NCBI GenBank assembly: GCA_958450365.1
Contig: CAUEEP010000400.1
Span: forward strand, 310,001 to 374,000
Direction: 5' to 3'
Length of the DNA stretch: 64,000 bases
Source of the DNA: Mesorhabditis belari
Taxonomy: Eukaryota > Nematoda > Chromadorea > Rhabditida > Rhabditidae
In this document: piece by piece, positions 1 through 9,681 of the stretch
How positions within the stretch are numbered: the stretch's first letter is position 1
Layout of the letters: every line of letters begins with the position of its first letter
Translations under genes and position numbers: made by a program
The notes under the pieces: model-generated
The model's database searches: none
What the model was told of the DNA's origin: nothing
What the model saw: the letters and a program-made list of their open reading frames with translations, nothing else

Positions 1-5
1 TACAG

Positions 6-162
6 AACCAACAGTGAGTCGAAAAAAAGCATAAATCGAATTATTGAGAACTTCAGGAACAAAAATCAGAGACAAATCGACGAGTTGAGGGACGAGAAGA
101 GCAACCTTCACGAAGAATTGTCAGTTTCCTCATGTCCATTGACGTTGAAAACGTTTATCTAA
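6..162 (+). CDS. terminal coiled-coil exon (partial gene entering from the left)
   Basis: A TACAG acceptor at 1-5 is followed by an open frame ending in TAA at 160-162. It needs one base to complete the first codon, the same phase as the coil exons of the lectin genes. The product is polar and heptad-like (segments such as QIDELRDEKSNLHEEL), so probably a coiled coil. It runs convergently into the lectin gene at 372-2401. Near-identical blocks sit at the 3' side of other lectin copies (about 9346-9450, 14040-14115, 21845-21925 on the minus strand), so it travels with the lectin unit. Function is unknown. Confidence 0.45.
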
Positions 163-371
163 TAGTCTATTCAGGAGCCACGAGAGAGCAAAATACTTGC
201 AGCTTCAGGCGGAATTCTGGGTTCTTGGGAAAACTTTTTATATGAGATTTTGAAGAAACAATACAGCAATAAAGAAAAAGATAATGTGCAGTTGTGTGTT
301 TTCAGAAGATTGAATGAAATGGGATTTATTGGTTTTTGTCCACAGAAAAGAACGAAAAGCATTTATGAGAA

Positions 372-2401
372 TTAAGTGCTCCTTTTGCATATAAAACGGA
401 AGTGATTGTTAGGAGGATCGGCTCCCCATTTCCCATCGTCGTTCCAAAGCTGAAATGTGTTCATTTCTGATGGAAATCCTTTGATAAAACCCTTTGCGTT
501 ATTTCACAAAAAGAAATTTCCTCAGATCGATCGAATTATTTCGGGGTTAATTATGCATTGGAAATTGGAATAAATATTGGTGATTTTACGTTGAAAATCT
601 CACCGCAGCGTGGGTGTCCGAATCAGGTTGTCCCCGATACCAATTCGTGAAATCCACGGAACTTCCATCCGTCCATGCAAAAGCATTTCCTTTGTTCGGA
701 TTTCTCTGAATAAAGAAATTTGATGTTTAGACATTGATATTTCGATCCGATTTTCCTTTCTTATTATTGAAATGGTTCCAGTTTTCCAATTGAAACCATT
801 ATTTCTATCCAAGAAATATCAGTCAAACGAAACATTTCTTCATAAAGAGCCTTACGAAAATGGATGAAAGAATTATTACTTTCTCTTTATTTATGTCTTT
901 CAATAAGAAAAATTCAACCTTCAGTCCGATCCAGAACACAGCACTCGAAGCAACAGTTTTCGCTGAAATAAATATCGATTGTTTTTGTTTATAAAGCATA
1001 AATTTCTACGAAAATCATGAATTTTCAGAATTGAATCATTTCGATTTCTTACCGAGTTTCTGAACAAAATCGTTCTCTTTCTTACTGTGAATGGAGACTA
1101 AATGGCTCTTTCGACTCGCACAATATGCCTCGGCTTCATCGAATGTCATTTTTTGTCCGATCACCTTAAGATGAAGATAATCCTGGTTCACAACAGCCAC
1201 CAAACCTTGTACCAAAAAGCGGTTTTTGGCAAATACGACCATCCATCCCGATACAGATCCAAGAAAGTCATCGTTCGATTTCTGAATTTCTTCGAAAAAC
1301 CTTACTCCGGATTCTTTAGACAAATACTCAATCGTTACTTTAAAAAACTCACAAATCTGCCCGCAACGTCATGATTTCCGCGGTTTTGTTTTCCCTTTCA
1401 AATTGTCTAGAAAGGAATTGAGTGGAATGGGTGCTTTGCGGGCCAAAAAAAACTGTTTTCTCAAGTCTCCGTCTACAGCAGATCGTTAGATTCTAATATT
1501 GTTGAACCCACAAATCAGCCTCCAACTTCGTGATTTTCCCCATTAAATCCGCCGTGTTTTGGGCCATTCTTGCGGAGATGGTCCCTGACATTTCGGCGAC
1601 TTGGGAATCTCTAAAAGTGTCTCATCCTCAGATGTTTCTTTAAGGGTTTTCAAGACTCACATCTCGGCTTTCAAATCAGCACCAATCTTCGTCAATCGAT
1701 CATCACTTTGCGAGATTTTCGAGTTGATCTTTGTGAACTCATCACTTCTTGCTTTTTGTTCACATTTACTGAAAAAGATGAGCTTAGATTCTTCAAGATT
1801 TGTTTATTTCACCCACATTTCCGTCTCGAGTCCGCAGATTTTTCCTCGAGCCTCGACGAGTTCTTGTTGAGTTTCATTCCTGAAAAGTCTTGTCATTGAC
1901 ACTCAAGCCAAGTCCTTGTTTATTCTATCAATTTCGCTTTTCTCCCAAAAACTCTGTCTAAAAAGGAAATTACAAAATTAGTACAATTGCGCTTCGAGAT
2001 CGTCGTTCTTCCTTTTCGTCTCGGCTATTTCCCTTTCCAATTCTCGATCCCTCTCCCTTCCGTCAACCAAATCGGCCTCCAACTTCGCGATTTTCAAATT
2101 CGCCTCGACTTGAGCGATTTTTGCTGTCCATCGACTCATCTCGATGTCTTTGTCCTTCATCATTTTTTCCCTAAAATCTTCGATTAAATTAGAGAATGTT
2201 TTTGATAGAAGCAAAGACTTGGGGGAAAACCCACAAATCGGCTTCGAGTTGGGCGATTTTCTTCAACGAAATGGCCGGTTCTTCTATGTGTTTGACACTC
2301 TTTTCAGGCAATTCTTTAGTCATTTCGGGCACCTCTGGAGATATGGAAAAAGAAGAGATGCTCTGAAGAAATCGAGGAGGAAGATTCGAGAGATTGTCCA
2401 T
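372..2401 (-). CDS. coiled-coil C-type lectin-domain protein, form without membrane anchor
   Basis: Eleven exons on the minus strand: 2235-2401, 1985-2170, 1817-1879, 1661-1768, 1512-1610, 1353-1406, 1206-1281, 1053-1164, 919-962, 604-705, 372-449. They splice with GT..AG and matching phases to 1089 nt, a 362-residue protein with no internal stop. Residues 1-55 (MDNLSNLPPR...) are a unique N terminus with no hydrophobic segment. About 56-225 is a charged coiled-coil stalk. The last ~137 residues are a CTLD: GWSYL near its start, AEAYC (first core cysteine), FWIGLK, a WTDGSS/NWYRGQPDS stretch in the sugar-loop position, DGKWG, and FICKR with the last core cysteine. The second cysteine pair of a canonical CTLD is absent. 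An outron-like TTTGTAG at 2426-2432 precedes the ATG by 24 bases and might be a spliced-leader site. Coil and CTLD identity are clear; ligand is unknown. Confidence 0.78.
1165..1205 (-). other. 41-nt micro-intron inside the CTLD coding region
   Basis: Read straight through, this stretch keeps a tempting open frame but destroys the lectin fold. Removing 41 nt (GTTTGG...CTTAAG on the minus strand) joins WYK to VIG and restores the normal CTLD start in the frame required by upstream coil exons. The same 41-nt interval is at 10599-10639, 20776-20816, 27252-27292, 50090-50130 and 60442-60482. Conservation of length and borders in every copy supports a true intron. Confidence 0.75.
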
Positions 2402-2439
2402 TTCGGTTGCTAGACGATTGGATGCCTACAAAATGACTG

Positions 2440-2990
2440 AATTTTCTCGAAGAACAAGTGAAAATTAAAGGAAACAGCTACTAAAGAGGCAGAATTGATG
2501 AGAGAAGACAAAATCAAACAAGAAATTTGTTGCCAAGCAAAATAGGGATTTCTTACCACGGAAAATAAAGAGAAAGGAGGGGAATGGGGAATGGGAATTC
2601 AACCGTTGGCTCACATCTGCCGTACAGTAAATTGAATTGAGTAAATCACGATTTACAAATGACAGGAAATTTGAGTTTGAAACGGCTCAATGTGTCGATT
2701 CTTTTTGGAAAGATGAGCCGTAATGGTGTTCGTTGAGAACAGGAATTGATTCTCCAATCTTCCGTACTTGTTGTGTTCCTTGAAAGAGATTATCCAATGA
2801 TTTCGAACGATTCCCCCAGAACTTTCGATACAGATTCTGTCCAATTCTCGGAGAAACAAACATTTGTGTTGAGATCGGTGGCTTTCCTCTGCTCCAAGAA
2901 CTTTTCCATTTTCAAGGAAATTAAAAAAATCTTTGGCCTTTCAATCTTGAGGAGTCATGAGGCATTCTTGAAGAATTCTTAACAAAACTA
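2440..2990 (-). other. repeated 5' module of unknown coding status (LEQRKATDLN block)
   Basis: On the minus strand this holds coding-like pieces: a frame with EKFLEQRKATDLNTN and FSENWTES, and a second frame with LFQGTQQVRKIGES. They are out of frame with each other. The block recurs at 11540-12215 and 62300-62690 (minus), 43465-43720 (plus), with the first piece also near 33067 (plus) and 33410 (minus). In three cases it lies directly upstream of an MDN-type lectin gene, so it may be a neighbouring gene or untranslated leader carried by the duplication. I do not recognise the family. Confidence 0.35.
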
Positions 2991-3109
2991 TGGTTTCTTT
3001 ATACCGCTCTGATCAATCTAGGCCGGACACTTACTCAAAGAAGCTGATGATGACTGTTTTCACGCTTTGCTTTGCTTCTAAAAGTATGAAAGTATAAGTA
3101 TAAAAAATT

Positions 3110-5490
3110 ACTAATCGTCGTTTGAATCCGAATCTGACGAGCTTGAAGTAGTAGTATCAGAGTGACTATCGCTGTCATCGTCGGATGATGATTGAAGAGG
3201 ATTCAGAGCTTGATTCGGAGTCAGATTTCTTCCTCTTTCCGCCTTTTCCCAAAAACACGCGATGGTCCACCCTAGAATTTATGCACTTATTAGCTTTCTC
3301 AAATCTTTCTTACGTCAGGCCACCAAGACCGATTAATGTGAAGAAATTGATGGCGAAGCGAGAATTGGCTGGGTTGTCCCGAGGAAAAAGTCCCTCAAAC
3401 GCATGTTGCAATTTACTAAAGATTCTTGAGCTCCAGAAAATCTCTAAACTTACGGATCGCAGATTCTTTCATACAGCTTTGGAAGTCCCATCATTTGCGC
3501 CAATTCACGGAAAATGGTTTTGATGTAAATTCTGCCCGAAGAAGTTGTCTCATTCTCATTTCATTTGGATTTCGCTCAAAACCTAAATTTGAACACTTTA
3601 AATTTGAATACGAAAAAGTTAATATTCGCATAAAGACTTACATCCCAAGTAATGGCATCTGTGAAAAGAAAATGACTGATTAAACGAGCCATGGTTACGT
3701 AATATCAAAGCGATGGATAGTTTGATAAGTCTCACGAGCTATCGTCTCAAAGTAGCCTAAAATAAAAAAATAGTCATATACTTTTGAAACTAACTTGAAA
3801 TTCACGTTTCAGCCGACAAAAACCCTCGTCCATAAAACCTTTCATAAGTACGTTGCTGTGCACAACAACCAACGAGCATGTGAATGATTTCCGGCTAAAA
3901 CGAAAAAAAATGCGGCCCTTTTCTATTACTAGGTACCCTAAAATTTAAGAAAAGCGGGTCCCACGGTTAAAGTACCTAGTAAAGAAAGAGCCAAAAATGT
4001 TTTATATTTTGTCAATAAGCCCAACCTCCAATTCTGGCTTGACACCCATTTTGAGAAGTTTGTGAGCGGTCTCTTAATAGTCGAGCGATGATTGAATTGT
4101 CAAGTAAACTTCGCGACGGAAAGCAACGAGATTTTGCTCAGTGTTGTCAATGATTTCCATTTGTTGAGGTTGAGCTGAAATAAGTATTTAAATATTGCAT
4201 TAGATTCGACTGAAGTTTTTTAAAATTTAAATCGATAAAATTGAATGTCTACCGTTTGCAGCTGCCTCATCGTCACCATCTTCATCCTCGTCCTCTTCAC
4301 TTTCACCGGCCTCACCAAATGTTCACGGATCTCGTTGAAGGCAGCTTCATTTTTCTCAAAATCGGGATCCAATTTGAAAATGTCTGTAAAGTTTGTTTGT
4401 TGATCGAAAATTAAATTTTTTAGTTCACCCACTAGGCATATTTTCAGGATCCGTAGCATCTTCAAGGCAAAGGGTATGTGTAATTTGGCCCTCTTCCGAG
4501 ACAAGATCGAGTTCATCAATTAAAGCTGGGTAGTTCTAAAGGAATAAACTTTGCCAGGCAATAGAACTGAAAACTTACCGCAAGTTTATCTCTCCGAATT
4601 GCGATTGCAGTTTCAATCATATAACGAATACGTGAATCCAATTGTGCTTCAGCAAGAATGCTTCGAAGTCTTGAGAAAACATTGTCCAAGGCACGCAGGG
4701 CAATCCAACTAATCATTTTCAATAAGCGTTTCTAAATAAAACAAACCTCCATGGGAAAATGTTGGAGAAAAGTCTTGTGCTTGAATTATCGATCGAGTCA
4801 GCAAACCCCAAAAATTTTGTTTACTTGAGAAAATGTTAAAAAACAAACTTTCCGCGGTTTTCTTGAAGAAGTTCTCGCACAATTCCGACAAGATTGCTCG
4901 CGTTGACTTTATTGACGAGACCATGGATCTTTTTCTTCAGAAACTCCCAATTCAACCGTTGAAGTTGCTCACCCGATTTCTCCTAATTTTTTTCTGTGGC
5001 CACGTTACCATTTGATGCATTACCTGGATTTATTCTTGCACCAACTTCAACTTGGCTGGTGGGATGTATGCGCCTCCAGTGCGAGAACACAATAAATCAA
5101 CAGACTCTTTCTTTTCCTAAAATGTATTTACTTCAACAAAGTTTTCTTGTATACTTTTTGAGGAGCTTCATTTTCTTTTGCCTTTTCTGGTGATTCTTCA
5201 CGTCGAGCACGCTTTGGCGTTAGCGGCCTGAATCACTAATAGTGAATGCAAGCCAGGTTAAATTAACCGTTTCCGCCGTTCAGGACTGGAATCACGCCTT
5301 GGTGACAGAGATCTAAATAATTTTCATCAAAAAAGGTGCAAAGCTCTATTACCGTCTTCGCCTTTCTGGAGAAGCTTTACGTTTAGGAGATGGTGACCTA
5401 AATCAGCTGTAAACAAAGACAATTTTAAAAACTAACCGTCTTCGCCTTTTCCGTGAGCGGTCGCCACCTCTGCGGCTTTCTGGTGAACGG
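3110..5490 (-). pseudogene. CWC22/LET-858-like pre-mRNA splicing factor, broken copy
   Basis: Minus-strand exons follow the order of the spliceosomal protein CWC22 (nucampholin; LET-858 in C. elegans): an RS-rich N terminus (SPERRRR, 5.35-5.47 kb), TGGAYIPPAKLK (~5.07 kb), the start of the MIF4G domain (LNWEFLKKKIHGLVNKVN, 4.87-4.96 kb), GLLTRSIIQAQ (~4.8 kb), then ALDNVFSRLRSIL...RIRYMIE (~4.65 kb), FKLDPDFEKNEAAF (~4.37 kb), the MA3 region with [19 protein letters not shown] (~4.1 kb), ARETYQTIHRFDIT (~3.73 kb), [16 protein letters not shown] (~3.5 kb), [19 protein letters not shown] (~3.37 kb) and an acidic Ser/Asp tail (~3.1-3.2 kb). Two defects stand out: a stop where the family has Gln (LVQ-E-stop-I, about 5028) and loss of most of the MIF4G middle between 4.74 and 4.83 kb. 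Family identity is strong; loss of function is inferred. Confidence 0.82.
3914..3992. mobile_element. ~80-bp miniature foldback repeat (MITE-like)
   Basis: The ends are near-perfect inverted repeats, GGCTCTTTyCTATTACTAGGTAC-like on both sides, around a short AT-rich centre. Two more copies are at 46302-46400 and 63317-63397. The copies at 3914 and 63317 lie in the same intron of the two CWC22-like copies, so the insertion predates that duplication. No coding capacity. Confidence 0.6.
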
Positions 5491-5552
5491 AATATGATTT
5501 GGCCAAGCAGGTAGCTTTTCGAGATCAATTCAATTCATTTCCCACAGTTTAG

Positions 5553-5914
5553 ATGCTCGCAATGATAGATTCGAAATTAACCACTCCAAACGTTTTTAAG
5601 TATCGTATCAAAAAGCTGGTGGGTTCAATTAAACAGCAATGTAAACTAAAAGAATTTAGACTAGATCTATTCAAAAGCATATCAATGCTATGGTTGACGA
5701 ACTTCGTTCAGGCGATAAAGCCTCAAAAATGGCAAGTGAGGTGTTACGTTCGTTGAAAGATGAAGGTGAGTATTCAAAGTTAAATAATAAAACAAAATTA
5801 AAACTTTTAGAACATGAGTGGAATGCGGAGATTATTGGAGATATTTACACAAAAGTTGGGCTTAACCTGAAAAAAGATAAAATCATCAAGGAATTCATCG
5901 CAACCGGCCTCTAG
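5553..5914 (+). CDS. gene fragment with ENY2/Sus1-like segment
   Basis: Preceded by a TTTAG acceptor, an exon (AMIDSKLTTPNVFKYRIKKL) is followed by an open segment 5690-5914 with LRSLKDEGEYSKLNNKTKL and LLEHEWNAEII. The spacing L-x3-GE-x3-L...L-x-E-x2-W matches the transcription/mRNA-export factor ENY2 (Sus1) exactly over 23 residues. The expected I-x-P-x2-R-x3-VP tail is not seen in frame, so this copy may be shifted near 5912. Copies exist at 23968-24207 (plus) and 36080-36420 (minus). ENY2 assignment is from pattern only; upstream exons are not part of classical ENY2. Confidence 0.45.
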
Positions 5915-6085
5915 GGCATTATCTAGCCTTCTTGTATGCTAAAATTTTCAGAACAGAGGTGGGTTTAAAAAGTTAAGTAATTCTATTTTACCAGCCATTT
6001 GTTGAGAAAAACGTTTCGCTGCTCTGGTACAGAAATAAAGAAAAGAATGGGTTTCTGGCTAAGACAAAGTTTAGCTACTCGGTCA

Positions 6086-6390
6086 GCTCGATCGGGAGAA
6101 GCGTGAAATGATGCAGGAAATGCGGAAAATTTATACGGATTTTAAAAGTGGAACCATCAGCCAGAGAAAAGTGCGAAAGATGAAGGATCGAATGCTCTTT
6201 GGTGGAGGCGGTGAAAGAGTCGAGGAAGTGGCCACAACAATTGGTAAGCAGTAAAATTTGAAACTTGAAAAGAAAACAGAACTTAGGGCTTCAAGATGAT
6301 TGCGCAATAATTTTCTATAATTTCATTTTAGATAATACGACCGAGACTCTTGCTTTCCTGGTCGATCAGCTTGAGCTCGATGAGGTTTAA
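6086..6390 (+). CDS. two terminal exons, charged helical protein, unrecognised
   Basis: An exon ending at a GTAAG donor (6243/6244) reads LDREKREMMQEMRKIYTDF...ISQRKVRKMKDRMLFGGGGERVEEVATTI. After a TTTTAG acceptor at 6331 it continues as DNTTETLAFLVDQLELDEV and stops at 6388-6390. Splice phase is consistent. The product is highly charged and helical. It lies just downstream of the ENY2-like exons and could be their 3' end or a separate gene. No family recognised. Confidence 0.45.
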
Positions 6391-6545
6391 GAAGCCCAAA
6401 AAATTTCATTTTTCTTGGAAATATTAAGAGCCATTCCGATTGATGTGCCAATAAAAAGCTTTACGTTAAGTGATAACTTATCTCGTTAATGAAATTACTT
6501 CTCCTTTTACTGAAATTATATTTCTACCAAGATTTATTTTTCAAA

Positions 6546-6735
6546 TAAGAAAACAAATGGGAATTTTGAAAATTCAAAGAGACCAAAACAGATTACCAGC
6601 TAGCGTTTGGCTTGCTTTGAGAAGTAGCCAAAAATTAGTACAAGAATTTACAAATTAGTTAACCAAATCGAATAAGAACCGGTGCGAAAAGGACAAACAG
6701 TTTCTTGGAAATCACCTCGGAAATTTTGAACGGGT
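6546..6735 (+). repeat. ~190-bp direct repeat, second copy at 16912-17105
   Basis: The two blocks are nearly identical (shared GCTTGCTTTGAGAAGTAGCC and the final GAACGGGTGATGGAGAT). Flanks differ on the right, so this is a mobile or duplicated unit of unknown nature. Part of the left flank of the second copy recurs at 24826-24885. Confidence 0.55.
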
Positions 6736-6879
6736 GATGGAGATTTTAATTTTCCTGAAATGCCCCTTTTTTTGTGATGTGATCGTGATTTGTGATTTTT
6801 TTTGCCTCGTGATGATATCGATATAGGTCCGATCGTTGTGCACCAAGCCCAATCCGTGATAGAAGAGACGAGCCTAGTG

Positions 6880-7100
6880 CTGTACATAATACATTGAATA
6901 AATGAAACGGACGGCCATCTCGAAATGATTTAGTAGGCGGTAGCGCAGCTGCTCGTAACTCTCCAATCAAAAATCGTCACTTACGGCTGCTGTTGGAGGA
7001 GTGTGCTTTTGGAGGAAATTCTTGAATTCCTTCTCGATCTCCTTCCAATGCATTCTCTCATTTAACTCTTCGATTCTCATTTTTCATTTTTATTTGGATT
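6880..7100 (-). repeat. dispersed repeat shared with 12420-12660 and 46190-46280
   Basis: A sequence containing GAGATGGCCGTCCGTT and a TTATTCAATGTATTATGTAC stretch occurs here on the minus strand, in plus orientation at about 12420-12660, and in part at 46190-46280 and 47480-47520. Frames such as SFRDGRPFHLFN appear in more than one copy but with different continuations. Probably a decayed transposon or gene fragment. Confidence 0.35.
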
Positions 7101-7127
7101 TTCATTTTTTTATTGTTAATGTTTGTC

Positions 7128-7281
7128 GATAAATCAAAATATTTTTCACAGTGCAGCTTTTGTGTTTTCTAGGTTCTAAGACATGCTCTTTCCAATAGAA
7201 AAAGAATAATAGTTGCAGCGTTGTTCAAAATGCAAAGATCTTTAATTTATAGAGGGTGCGCTTAAGAATTGGAACGTACTG
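7128..7281. mobile_element. solo right end of the Tc1-type element found intact at 57020
   Basis: The sequence matches, with many changes, the inverted end of the element at 57020-58583: inner part TTTTTCACAGTGCAG, then TTCTAAGACATGCTC, TTGCAGCGTTGTTCAAAATG and the terminal GCGCTTAAGAATTGGAACGTACTG followed by TA. No transposase remains beside it. An inner-end remnant in the other orientation is at 12243-12400. Confidence 0.6.
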
Positions 7282-7639
7282 TATATTGTAATGGAGATTC
7301 TAAATAGATTAATGAAGCTATTTCATTTTATTGTTTAAAACAGATGAAGAGCCGACGCCTTTCCTCCATGGAGCATCGTTTTCTCAGCTATTCTCAGCTA
7401 ATTCCTGTAAATCTTATTCATCATATCGAATTGGAGGGGAATTTCAATCGATGAATCGAATGGGCGACAACAACAATCGGAAACAGAGATAGTGCAGTGA
7501 TAAATCAAACATTTTTGTTAGCGAGAAGTGAAATCCGATCTCCTCGATGCGAAACTGACGAACACGAACGATAATGTGCAGTTGTGTGTTTCCAGAAGAC
7601 TGAATAAGATTGGATCATTGGTTCTTGTCCACAGAAAGG

Positions 7640-7770
7640 AAAACAAAGCATTTATAAGAAGTGAGAGCCCCTTTTGCAGATAAGACCAGACTGATAGTCT
7701 GGTCTGTATGAAGAATCTGGCTCAAAAACCCAAAACTCACATAAAGCCATCTGCTCATCTTTTGCCTCCA
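7640..7770 (-). pseudogene. CTLD last-exon fragment
   Basis: The minus strand contains a degenerate version of the final CTLD exon (...LICKRGSHFL) ending in a stop near 7655. It carries a perfect 10-bp hairpin (AGACCAGACT, 3-nt loop) created by local change. Upstream CTLD exons are missing. Confidence 0.4.
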
Positions 7771-8264
7771 CGTGCCAACGACTAAACGGCTTCCGGAAAT
7801 CCCCTCGAGAAATTGTGAGTTGATCCGTGAAATTACATCAACATCCCTTTCACAACGCTCTTCCCCAAATATTTGCCGAATACCTAAGAAAAATTTCATT
7901 CGTTCCAACTATTTGCAGTGTGATCAAGCCAAATTTAGCCGATCAACTCAAGTCAGTCAGAATTGTCAGTTTCCTTATGTCCATTGACGTTGAAAACGTT
8001 TATCTAATAGTCTATTCAGGAGCCACGAGAGAGCAAAATACTTGCAGCTTCAGGCGGAATTCTGGGTTTTGGGAAAAATCTTTATGAGATGTTGAACAAA
8101 CAGTTCAGAAATAAAGTAAAAGATAATGTGCAGTTGCCTGTTTCAGAAGACTGGATAAAATGCAATTTATTGATTTTTGTCCACGGAAAAGAAAATAAGA
8201 CATTTATCAGAATTGAGAGCTTTTGCAGATAAAACCATCCCGAATGATAGGATGAAAATCTCAC

Positions 8265-8366
8265 CTCAGCGTGGGTTTCCGAACCCAGTTCCCTTTCATC
8301 CCAATTCGTGAAATCCACCGAACTTCCATCCGTCCATTCAAAAGCATTTCCTTTGTCCGGATTCCT
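8265..8366 (-). pseudogene. lone CTLD penultimate exon
   Basis: Exactly 102 nt between a CTGAA (acceptor complement) and CTCAC (donor complement), encoding the NPDKGNAFEWTDGSSVDF-type exon with DERELGSETHAE replacing the usual loop. The following last exon is mostly deleted (only a few codons remain near 8205-8235) and upstream CTLD exons are absent, so this is a truncated copy. Confidence 0.6.
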
Positions 8367-8499
8367 CTGAATAAAGAAATTTTTATGTTTCACCGTTGAT
8401 ATTTCGATTTTCTTTCATTTTAAAACTATTCTAGTTTCCCAATTGAAATCATTATTTCTATCAAAGAACTATCAGTCAAAGGGCTTTCATTCATACTTG

Positions 8500-8913
8500 T
8501 TTCTGAGGCGTCATATTTTAGGAGTCATATCGTTAACCAAAGCTAACATCTGTCGCATCCGTAACGATGGAATTTCTACGGATTCTCCTACCTGTTTGAA
8601 TCAAATGAATCCTGTAACAAAAACCGAATTCCAGACTCTCTGTCTACTGGACTTTTACCATCTCGTTGGGGGATTACGGTAGACCTAGAGTTACATAGAT
8701 TGGGCTGACAATAAGAGATTTTTCAGTGGCGGTGGCCGAATCAGTGTGCCGCGAGCTAGGGTGAATCGTCCGGCCAAAGTCCCCAGACTCGAAAGAAAAC
8801 CCGGGTTTTCTAGTCAATTGAAGTCACTCAAAAGACCCAATTTCAGTGAGCCGAAACCCTTCCAATTGCCCATTCCGGATAAGGGAATTTATCATCGGCA
8901 GTTAGTATCTTAA
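8500..8913 (+). CDS. two 3' exons of an unrecognised basic, proline-rich protein
   Basis: Frame with NICRIRNDGISTDSPT...DFYHLVGGLR ends at a GT donor at 8679. After TTTTTCAG the exon 8727-8913 continues in phase with GGGRISVPRARVNRPAKV, SLKRPNFSEPKPFQLPIPD and KGIYHRQLVS, then TAA. The composition (Pro, Arg, Lys, no stops in ~60 codons) looks coding. The 5' part is not visible; a CTLD intron fragment lies just upstream (8430-8480), which suggests a duplication breakpoint. Function unknown. Confidence 0.45.
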
Positions 8914-9345
8914 TGCCTTTAAAAGTCAAACTGAGTTCAGTGAGTTCAGTGAGTACAAGACGCCGGTCAACGTTCAACCAAGACGACACAGCTACGAGCC
9001 TGGATATCGACAGAATCACGATCAATATGTGTAGTGTCAGACAGATAACAAGAAATAGTAGTTCATTGCTTTCTAGATCAAAATACACTGGCAAAGAAGG
9101 ATACAACTCGATTCACTACTGGGCAATCAATGAGTGAGTGCTTTGAAGAAGCTGGCTCAAAAACCCAAAATTCACAGAAGGCCATCTGCTCATCTCAAAC
9201 CAGAACCCAGTTTAAAGTTAATGATGGTCATTGTTTGAAAGCATCTTTCTTCATTATGATCATTTAATAACTACCCACAAGAATAAATTTTACATTCAAG
9301 CCCACACGGGTTTCTGCTTTTTCTGATCTCCGGAAAGTCTCCGCC

Positions 9346-9450
9346 TACAGAACCAACAGTGAGTACAAAAAGAGAGAACTAAAATCACAGACGAATCGAC
9401 GAGTTGAGGGACGAGAAGAGCGACCTTCACGAAGAATTGTCAGTTTCCTC
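9346..9450 (+). other. copy of the terminal coil exon
   Basis: Same block as 6-162 with changes that disturb the frame. It lies convergent to, and just beyond, the lectin gene at 9682-11473. Copies also at 14040-14115 (plus) and 21845-21925 (minus). Confidence 0.45.
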
Positions 9451-9681
9451 ATGCTGATGTCCATTGATGTTCAACACGTTTATCTAATAGTCTATTCAGG
9501 AGCGACGAGAGAGCAAAATACTTGCGGCTTCAGGCGGAATTCTTTTGGGAAAACTTTTTATATGGGATTTTGAACCAAGAATTCAGAAATAAAGAAAAAG
9601 ATAATGTGCAATCGTGTGTTTTCAGAAGACTGAATAAAATGGGATTTATTGGTTTTTGTCCGAAAGAACACAGGAAATTCA

